Source: an uncultured Gluconobacter sp.
Lineage (GTDB): Bacteria > Pseudomonadota > Alphaproteobacteria > Acetobacterales > Acetobacteraceae
Direction of reading: 5' to 3'
NCBI GenBank assembly: GCA_937880175.1
Contig: CALFLO010000015.1
Coordinates: 1 to 5,583, forward strand
DNA: 5,583 nt
Shown: positions 1 to 4,001 of the stretch, one piece after another
Numbering within the stretch: position 1 is the stretch's first letter
How the letters are laid out: the number at the start of each line of letters is the position of its first letter
Position numbers and translations under genes: made by a program
The notes under the pieces: generated by a model
Databases searched by the model: none
What the model saw: the letters and a program-made list of their open reading frames with translations, nothing else
What the model was told of the DNA's origin: nothing

Positions 1-20
1 GGGACACCCCAGGGGGCGGG

Positions 21-34
21 GGCAGCGCGCTGCC
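21..34. repeat. 14-bp perfect palindrome in GC-rich intergenic DNA
   Basis: GGCAGCGCGCTGCC is its own reverse complement. It lies in a G/C-rich stretch (1-62) with no convincing coding frame, next to a degraded gene end. No T-run follows on either strand, so a simple intrinsic terminator is not supported. It could be part of a dispersed extragenic palindromic element or a tight hairpin downstream of the minus-strand genes. The window starts here, so the full element cannot be judged. Confidence 0.35.
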
Positions 35-65
35 GGGAACCGTTGCCCGCGCGAGGGCGGAGCCC

Positions 66-209
66 TTAGCCTACTTCTGTCTTTTCGCCCCTCCTCACAG
101 CCTCGGAAATGGCACCCCTGCGTTGCGACCGAACCCTTTTTCCAGAAAGTCTGAAGAACAGAACGGCCTGTTTTGCGATGCTTGAGATTTCACGGCGATC
201 CGGTCATCA
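66..209 (-). pseudogene. Frameshifted 3'-end remnant of a DUF2726 gene
   Basis: This stretch aligns without gaps to the 3' end of the intact DUF2726 gene at 2116-2847 over 63-160 versus 2113-2210, with roughly 60% of bases identical by hand count. It includes an identical 10-mer (63-72) and an identical 14-mer (101-114) at the same spacing. After small indels near 161-190 the match resumes at 191-208 versus 2242-2259 (15 or 16 of 18 bases). On the minus strand, 188-208 encodes DDRIAVK, matching DDRMAVK (residues 197-203) of the intact protein. Positions 99-113 encode AISEA, matching residues 229-233, and the TAA stop at 66-68 matches the intact gene's stop. The two peptide pieces are in different frames, so the copy is broken. 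Only about the last 50 codons are recognisable. Its upstream part is missing or replaced by the end of the LysR gene, whose stop codon overlaps it. Confidence 0.72.
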
Positions 210-1121
210 GTGAATACCCGGAATTTCTCTGGCCCCTGACGTGAGGAATTCTATGCAGAGCCGAACCCGCGTCAAATTCGTCCGCTCCGGTGCAATCAGC
301 ATACTCAGCGGTACCGCCGGAAGAGTGTAGTCGGCTAAGACCTGTTCAAGACGACCATCCCGAAGGCAATCCTCCACCAGCCAGCGATGGGCCGGTCCGT
401 AGCCTCGCCCTGCCAGAAACGCGTCGCGTGCGGCCAGACCATGATCGACGACCAGACGGCCATGAAATGGCACGACATGATTTCTACCTTCCGCGCTCCG
501 CAGAACCAGCCGCTCCGAGCCCTGCACGCGCGACATCCGCACGCCCTCCCGGTTGTGCAGATCCTCCGGCCGCCGCACCGGGCCGTGACGGCGCAGCCAT
601 TCGGGCGACGCGACCAGAAGGCGCCCACTCTCACCCAGAGACCGCAGTTTCATCGCGCAATCGGTCAGAGGGCCGAGGCGGATGGCGATATCGACCCCCT
701 CGCGCACCAGATCGACGCGCTCGTCCGTCAGCCCGAACTCGACCCGTATGCCGGGGTTTTGGTCCTGAAACTCGTAGATGAGGCGGCCGACATGCAGCAC
801 ACCCAGCGCGCCGGTGCAGGAGATGCGCACCGTCCCGGCCGTTGCCTGCCGCGTATCGCGCATTTCCTGGCTCGCCTGCTCGACGAGGGAGAGGATCTGC
901 ACGCAATGAGCGTAATAGCGCGCGCCTTCGTCGGTCAGCGCGGTACGCCGCGTTGTCCGCGTCAGCAGTGAGACTCCCAACGCCTCTTCAAGTTCGCGCA
1001 AATGCCGTGTGATGGTGGACGGCCCCGTGCCGGTTTCACGGGCGACGGCCGCCAGATTGCCGCGTTCGGCGATGCGCACGAAGCTGCGCATCCGTTCCAG
1101 CGAGATCAGCGATTGTTCCAT
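207..1121 (-). CDS. LysR-family transcriptional regulator
   Basis: A 304-residue LysR-type regulator, the usual length for the family. Residues about 8-67 form the N-terminal winged helix-turn-helix: the recognition region reads NLAAVARETGTGPSTITRHL and is followed by LEEALGVSLLTRTTRRTALTDEG. Residues about 95-295 match the periplasmic-binding-protein-like effector domain, with family-typical RVDLVREGVDIAIRLG (135-150) and LLVASPEWL (168-176). This resembles the CrgA/DmlR-like branch of LysR proteins, which often control an adjacent divergent gene. The neighbour is a flavodoxin-fold NAD(P)H oxidoreductase 101 bp away in the opposite direction, so it is the likely target; the effector is unknown but could be a quinone, electrophile or redox signal (inference). 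The ATG at 1121 gives a normal LysR N-terminus, although only a weak GGAAA lies directly before it. The next in-frame ATG (residue 11) would shorten the first helix. The TGA stop sits exactly where the DUF2726 remnant begins, so the last few residues may not be ancestral. Confidence 0.93.
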   Translation of the reverse strand: MEQSLISLERMRSFVRIAERGNLAAVARETGTGPSTITRHLRELEEALGVSLLTRTTRRTALTDEGARYYAHCVQILSLVEQASQEMRDTRQATAGTVRISCTGALGVLHVGRLIYEFQDQNPGIRVEFGLTDERVDLVREGVDIAIRLGPLTDCAMKLRSLGESGRLLVASPEWLRRHGPVRRPEDLHNREGVRMSRVQGSERLVLRSAEGRNHVVPFHGRLVVDHGLAARDAFLAGRGYGPAHRWLVEDCLRDGRLEQVLADYTLPAVPLSMLIAPERTNLTRVRLCIEFLTSGAREIPGIH

Positions 1122-1222
1122 TTTCCGGCATTATGCCTTTCGTTCTCACCGTATGGGAGAACAGTAGCCTATCGACTAGCCTAGGCTGAACACGAAATTT
1201 CTTTCCGTGGAAAGACACGCTC
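1122..1222. promoter_or_regulatory. Divergent lysR/oxidoreductase control region
   Basis: This 101-bp gap must hold the promoters of both divergent genes. It contains an 11-bp palindrome GGCATTATGCC (1127-1137), a GTTCTC-N9-GAGAAC inverted repeat (1142-1162), two direct copies of TAGCCTA (1165-1171 and 1177-1183), and a 10-bp palindrome AGCCTAGGCT (1178-1187). On the minus strand CATAAT (1135-1130) could serve as a -10 box for lysR, but no good -35 box lies at the right distance. No clear sigma-70 promoter was found for the oxidoreductase. That would fit a LysR-activated promoter (inference). Confidence 0.6.
1142..1162. promoter_or_regulatory. Candidate LysR binding box (T-N11-A inverted repeat)
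   Basis: GTTCTC and GAGAAC are perfect 6-bp inverted arms around a 9-bp spacer. The inner T (1146) and A (1158) are separated by exactly 11 bases, the T-N11-A pattern of LysR-type operators. The site lies in the middle of the divergent gap, 20 bp from the lysR start and about 60 bp from the oxidoreductase start. That position suits both autorepression and activation of the neighbour. The identification rests on pattern and place only. Confidence 0.55.
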
Positions 1223-2002
1223 ATGAATATCCTGATCGTCTTCGCCCATCCCGAACGGCACTCTCTCAACGGCGCCCTGCTCGATGTCGCCATCAGCGCG
1301 TTGCAGGCACAGGGCCATGAAGTCAGGGTATCCGACCTCTACGCCATGCGCTGGAAAGCGACGGTTGACCGCTCCGACTTCCCGGACATCCCCGCGAACG
1401 AGCGCCTGAAAGTGGCTTCCGCGTCCTCGCGCGAATTCGCCGAAGGGGGCCTGACGGATGACGTGAAAGTCGAACAGGACAAGCTCCGCTGGGCCGACAC
1501 GGTGATTCTCCAGTTCCCGCTCTGGTGGTTTGCCATGCCCGCGATCCTCAAGGGCTGGGTGGATCGCGTCTATGCCTGCGGCTTCGCCTATGGTGTCGGC
1601 GAACACAGCGACCGCCGCTGGGGCGACCGCTACGGCGAGGGGACGATGGCGGGCAAGCGCGCCATGCTGGTCGTCAGCGCCGGAGGCTGGCCGGAACATT
1701 ATTCCGCGCGCGGGATCAACGGTCCGATCGACGATCTGCTGTTTCCCATCAATCATGGCATCCTGTTCTATCCGGGTTTCACCGTCCTGCCGCCGTTCGT
1801 GGCCTATAAGGTGGATCGACTGGATGACACGGGTTTCGACATTCTGGCGGAGCAGCTCCGCGAACGGATGCGGACACTGACAACAACGGCGCCGATCCCG
1901 TACCGGCAACAGAATGGTGGTGACTATCAGATCCCCACCATGGAGCTGAAGGCCGGTCTGGAAGCACCCGGTACCGCCGGCTTTGCCCTGCAGCGGCAGT
2001 GA
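1223..2002 (+). CDS. NAD(P)H:quinone oxidoreductase-like flavoprotein (flavodoxin-like fold)
   Basis: A 259-residue soluble protein of the NQO/flavodoxin_2 family. These enzymes bind FMN or FAD and pass two electrons from NAD(P)H to quinones, azo compounds or other electrophiles in the cytoplasm. The first strand and flavin phosphate loop read MNILIVFAHPERHSLNGALL (1-20). The central motif QFPLWWFAMPAILKGWVDRV (97-116) is the family hallmark beside the flavin ring, followed by the FAYG-rich segment (121-124) and GKRAMLVVSAGG (144-155). Residues 175-193, with FPINHGILFYPGFTVLPPF, match the region that follows in NQO1/NQO2-type proteins. The length agrees with that group. The start is ATG at 1223 with a GGAAAG ribosome site about 8-10 bases upstream. 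There is no signal peptide or membrane segment. Its divergent LysR neighbour probably controls it. The true substrate cannot be read from sequence; quinone or electrophile detoxification is the family-level expectation. Confidence 0.9.
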   Translation: MNILIVFAHPERHSLNGALLDVAISALQAQGHEVRVSDLYAMRWKATVDRSDFPDIPANERLKVASASSREFAEGGLTDDVKVEQDKLRWADTVILQFPLWWFAMPAILKGWVDRVYACGFAYGVGEHSDRRWGDRYGEGTMAGKRAMLVVSAGGWPEHYSARGINGPIDDLLFPINHGILFYPGFTVLPPFVAYKVDRLDDTGFDILAEQLRERMRTLTTTAPIPYRQQNGGDYQIPTMELKAGLEAPGTAGFALQRQ

Positions 2003-2051
2003 CGAGGCAGAAATAACCGCGTGAAAGCCTGTGATGCTTTGCGTAGCCATA

Positions 2052-2070
2052 ACCATGACTATGGTCATAG
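2052..2070. repeat. Nested inverted repeats between convergent genes
   Basis: Three overlapping perfect inverted repeats are packed into 19 bp: ACCAT/ATGGT (2052-2056 and 2061-2065), ATGAC/GTCAT (2055-2059 and 2064-2068), and CTATG/CATAG (2059-2063 and 2066-2070). They lie 50 bp past the oxidoreductase stop and 45 bp past the DUF2726 stop. No T-run follows, so this is a poor intrinsic terminator. It could be a weak bidirectional transcript end or a protein-binding site. The ACCAT/ATGGT arms also occur in the palindrome upstream of higB. Confidence 0.4.
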
Positions 2071-2115
2071 GGGCGGTCCGGGACAAAGTCTTCTGACACG
2101 CGTCCTGGCATTCCC

Positions 2116-2847
2116 TTAGCCTGTTTTTACCTTGAGAGCCGCCCCGGCGGCCTCGGAAATGGCAGCCATAATTTGCGCCCTAGCCATCTTTTCGGGGAAT
2201 TCGAGCAGCGGAATACCGGCCTTCTGCAAGGCCAGACGCTTCACCGCCATGCGGTCATCCGCATCGCCGGACAGATCATGGCCTGTGCCATGATATTCGA
2301 TCACCAGAACTGGCAGTCCATAGCGATCAATCAGCAGGAAATCGACACGCTTGCCGCTATAGGAGCTGAAAGCCTGCTTCTGACGCGGATCTTCCGGATC
2401 GTAAGTCGTTCTGATGAACCCGCCCATCGAAACCTCGAAAGCGAAACGCCAGTCGGGCTGATACGTCCTGATCCACTCGTCGAGCGCGTAGAGCACCTGC
2501 ACAGCCTCTTTATTGACGGGACGGACGGCCCGCAGACTGCACTGAATGATGAAGTGTAACTGATTTCGCGTGTTGGCCAGGTCGTTATCCTGAAAATATT
2601 GCCGCCGACGCTCTGCATCCTTCTTCTGGTCAGCGACCTGTGTTTCCAATGTGGAAATCCGGCGGCGTAACGACGCAAGCTCTGTATCGCGTCCCGATAT
2701 CTGACGATCCAGACTCTGAAGTCGGGCATTCCTCTCGGCAATCTGCTGCCCTGCCTGCGCCAGATCGGCCGTCGCACGACGCCCCCGGATATAGAATCCA
2801 ATGGCATATCCAACCGCCAGAAGAATGATCACCTTTTCCACGACCAA
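2116..2847 (-). CDS. Membrane-anchored coiled-coil protein with DUF2726 domain
   Basis: A 243-residue protein of unknown function. Residues about 5-20 (KVIILLAVGYAIGFYI) form one hydrophobic segment followed by RGRR, consistent with an N-terminal membrane anchor and a cytoplasmic body. Residues about 25-85 are rich in Q, E, R, L and A and look like a coiled coil. Residues about 108-232 match the DUF2726 domain. GKRVDFLLID (165-174) and PVLVIEYHGTGH (179-190) give a D169...E184-x-H186 arrangement reminiscent of PD-(D/E)XK nuclease-like folds, with H where K is usual. DDRMAVK (197-203) and KAGIPLLEF (209-217) follow as in the family. A nuclease role is inference; the fold may be non-catalytic. 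The start appears to be TTG at 2847 with AAGGG seven bases upstream. A GTG two codons later is an alternative with poorer spacing. It is convergent with the oxidoreductase. A broken copy of its 3' end lies at 66-209. Confidence 0.82.
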   Translation of the reverse strand: MVVEKVIILLAVGYAIGFYIRGRRATADLAQAGQQIAERNARLQSLDRQISGRDTELASLRRRISTLETQVADQKKDAERRRQYFQDNDLANTRNQLHFIIQCSLRAVRPVNKEAVQVLYALDEWIRTYQPDWRFAFEVSMGGFIRTTYDPEDPRQKQAFSSYSGKRVDFLLIDRYGLPVLVIEYHGTGHDLSGDADDRMAVKRLALQKAGIPLLEFPEKMARAQIMAAISEAAGAALKVKTG

Positions 2848-2854
2848 TAAGCCG

Positions 2855-2861
2855 CCCTTTT
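2855..2861 (-). promoter_or_regulatory. Ribosome binding site deciding a TTG start
   Basis: On the minus strand AAAAGGG ends seven bases before TTG at 2847-2845. The next possible start, GTG at 2841, would be 13 bases away. There is no in-frame ATG near the N-terminus. The spacing favours the rare TTG start for the DUF2726 gene. Confidence 0.55.
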
Positions 2862-2866
2862 CTGCG

Positions 2867-2886
2867 CGATTACCGCCGATTACCGC
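2867..2886. repeat. Perfect tandem 10-bp direct repeat
   Basis: CGATTACCGC occurs twice head to tail with no spacer, just upstream of the DUF2726 start on the minus strand and about 85 bp before the small ORF on the plus strand. Possible roles are an operator for either divergent gene or a small duplication scar at the edge of the recombinase module. Nothing in the window decides between these. Confidence 0.5.
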
Positions 2887-2969
2887 ATGGACCGGCCCAT
2901 GGTCTTCTCAAATCCCCTTGTCCTGTCCTTCATCGGTCCTGTCGCCCCATGACCGGGAAGGTGGACAGG

Positions 2970-3179
2970 ATGGCACGCAGACCCGACAGGATCAGGATCG
3001 AGGTGTTCGGCCCCGCCAGTGACGCGGAAACGGCCGAAGACGCGTTCCGCCCGTCCAATGACGCCATCCGATCCCTCGCCCGCCTAATCGGCCGTCAGAT
3101 GGCCCGCGAGCAGTTCGAGCGTGCCCGCGCGCTGGAGCGGAAACAGGCCCGGCAGAACCGATCCGGCCCCATGCGGTAG
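2970..3179 (+). CDS. Small basic hypothetical protein
   Basis: A 69-residue protein with no name I can give with confidence. It is rich in R and A, with an acidic middle (DAETAEDAF, 18-26) and a long amphipathic helix from about residue 30 to 62 containing RSLARLIGRQMAREQFERAR. There is no signal peptide, membrane segment or cysteine. The phrase ARLIGRQMAREQFE resembles short proteins I recall near site-specific recombinases in alphaproteobacteria; that is memory of a pattern and not a database result. A large serine recombinase lies about 820 bp downstream on the same strand. ATG at 2970 is preferred because GGGAAGG ends eight bases upstream. An in-frame ATG at 2949 would add seven residues but has no ribosome site. 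A terminator-like hairpin follows, so it is probably transcribed separately from higBA. Confidence 0.65.
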   Translation: MARRPDRIRIEVFGPASDAETAEDAFRPSNDAIRSLARLIGRQMAREQFERARALERKQARQNRSGPMR

Positions 3180-3203
3180 CTTCCCCTCCCCGGCTGCGTT
3201 TCC

Positions 3204-3242
3204 CCCGGCGAAAGACCACTCGCCGGGCTGTCGTATGTTTTT
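3204..3242 (+). terminator. Intrinsic terminator-like hairpin
   Basis: CCCGGCGA (3204-3211) and TCGCCGGG (3220-3227) form a perfect 8-bp GC-rich stem with an 8-base loop. A T5 run follows at 3238-3242. The gap of about 10 bases between stem and T-run is longer than ideal, so termination may be partial. It lies 24 bases after the small ORF and just before the higBA promoter, which suits insulation of the two units. Confidence 0.55.
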
Positions 3243-3243
3243 C

Positions 3244-3272
3244 TTGTGACCATTATGGTCCCATGATATAAG
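3244..3272 (+). promoter_or_regulatory. Candidate sigma-70 promoter of higBA-recombinase
   Basis: TTGTGA (3244-3249) and TATAAG (3267-3272) are separated by 17 bp, a good match to a housekeeping -35/-10 pair. Transcription would then begin around 3278-3281, at or almost at the higB ATG (3281). The toxin message may therefore be leaderless, because the only AAGG (3270-3273) would lie upstream of the start point. The prediction is from consensus matching only. Confidence 0.55.
3248..3260. promoter_or_regulatory. Candidate HigA operator palindrome
   Basis: GACCATTATGGTC is a perfect inverted repeat with one central base (GACCAT-T-ATGGTC). It fills the end of the -35 box and the first part of the promoter spacer upstream of higB. 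HigA-type antitoxins bind palindromes in their own promoters and repress alone or with HigB. The position would allow direct blocking of RNA polymerase. Confidence 0.6.
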
Positions 3273-3280
3273 GTCAGTCA

Positions 3281-3604
3281 ATGAGGATCATCGCCCGTCG
3301 CACGCTGAGGGAATTCGTCGACAATCTGGCGGGCCAGAAGGACCAGCCGGCCGTGAAGGCGGCGCTGGATGCCTGGTTCGCCGAAGTCGGCAAGGCGGCG
3401 TGGACGAGCACCGCCGATGTGAAGCGGCTCTATGCCACGGCCAGCATCGTCAGCGCCGAGCGGATCGTCTTCAACATCAAGGGCAACGCCTATCGCCTGA
3501 TCGTGGCGGTCGATTTCGAGAAAAGCATCGTCTGGATCAAATGGATCGGCACGCACAGGGCGTATGACAGGATCGACGTGACGGAGGTGGAACATGACGG
3601 CTGA
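3281..3604 (+). CDS. higB: HigB-type mRNA interferase toxin
   Basis: A 107-residue protein of the HigB_toxin family (RelE-like superfamily, Escherichia coli HigB/YgjN type). These toxins cleave mRNA in translating ribosomes and are held inactive by HigA. The family core is visible: an N-terminal helix with LREFVDNLAG (9-18), then a W and K pair (W41, K48). The strand block RIVFNIKGNAYRLIVAVDFE (61-80) follows, and then IKWIGTHRAYDRID (86-99). The FNIKGN-YR-V pattern, and TH-x-x-YD near the C-terminus, correspond to FNVGGN-LR-V and THKEYD in the E. coli protein. The length is normal and the frame intact. ATG 3281 is the only sensible start. The toxin gene comes first and overlaps higA by 11 bp, as is usual for higBA and opposite to most type II pairs. 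The transcript probably starts almost at the ATG, so translation may be weak. Confidence 0.92.
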   Translation: MRIIARRTLREFVDNLAGQKDQPAVKAALDAWFAEVGKAAWTSTADVKRLYATASIVSAERIVFNIKGNAYRLIVAVDFEKSIVWIKWIGTHRAYDRIDVTEVEHDG

Positions 3605-3974
3605 TCTGAAACCCATCCGCAACGAGGCGGATTATGACGCGGCGCTGGAAGAAGTCGGGCGGCTGTGGGGTGCCAAAAGCGGCACGCCGGACGGCGACCG
3701 CCTCGATGTGCTGGCAACCCTGATCGATGCCTATGAAGCAAAGCACCATCCGATCGACCCGCCAGATCCGGTCGAGGCGATCCGCTTCCGCATGGAACAG
3801 CAGGGCCTCACCCGCAAGGATCTGGAGCCGATGATCGGCCCGCGCAACCGGGTGGCCGACGTGCTGAACCGCAAGCGGGGCCTGTCGATCGACATGATCC
3901 GCCAGTTGCATGACGGCCTCGGCATCTCGGCCGAAGTGCTGATCCGGCCGAGCCGTATGGACAAGGTCGCCTGA
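3594..3974 (+). CDS. higA: HigA-type antitoxin with helix-turn-helix
   Basis: A 126-residue antitoxin of the E. coli HigA (YgjM) type. Residues 1-50 form the N-terminal part that usually binds the toxin, with IRNEADYDAALEEVGRLW (8-25) matching the E. coli protein's NEEQYTQALELVDHL region. Residues about 58-116 form an XRE-like helix-turn-helix: PVEAIRFRMEQQGLTRKDLE (59-78), then NRVADVLNRKRGLSIDMIRQ (85-104) and LHDGLGISAEVLI (105-117). It should neutralise HigB and repress its own operon through the palindrome at 3248-3260. The start at 3594 has a strong GGAGG six bases upstream, inside the end of higB, so it should be translated better than the toxin. It ends with tandem stops TGA TAG. The recombinase gene begins 27 bp later on the same strand and is probably co-transcribed. 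Confidence 0.93.
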   Translation: MTADLKPIRNEADYDAALEEVGRLWGAKSGTPDGDRLDVLATLIDAYEAKHHPIDPPDPVEAIRFRMEQQGLTRKDLEPMIGPRNRVADVLNRKRGLSIDMIRQLHDGLGISAEVLIRPSRMDKVA

Positions 3975-4001
3975 TAGGAAATACCACCCAAGGAACATCC
4001 C

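Noticed and set aside
21..34. 14-bp palindrome as an intrinsic terminator for the minus-strand genes
   Set aside because: The arms meet with no loop and no T-run follows, so only a palindrome is recorded.
290..971. Two long plus-strand open frames antisense to lysR
   Set aside because: Low-complexity R/P/A-rich peptides without motifs, fully overlapped by a clear LysR protein.
1178..1187. AGCCTAGGCT palindrome as a stand-alone mobile-element end
   Set aside because: No matching inverted copy or target-site duplication was found; it fits better as part of the divergent control region.
1181..2086. A 301-codon open frame antisense to the oxidoreductase
   Set aside because: It is the mirror of a strongly coding GC-rich gene, with no family resemblance and no plausible start context. 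The plus-strand oxidoreductase explains the region.
2922..2970. CCTGTCC/GGACAGG inverted repeat as a riboswitch or start-blocking hairpin
   Set aside because: Only 7 bp of stem with a 35-base loop and no conserved riboswitch core; too weak to annotate as a structured RNA.
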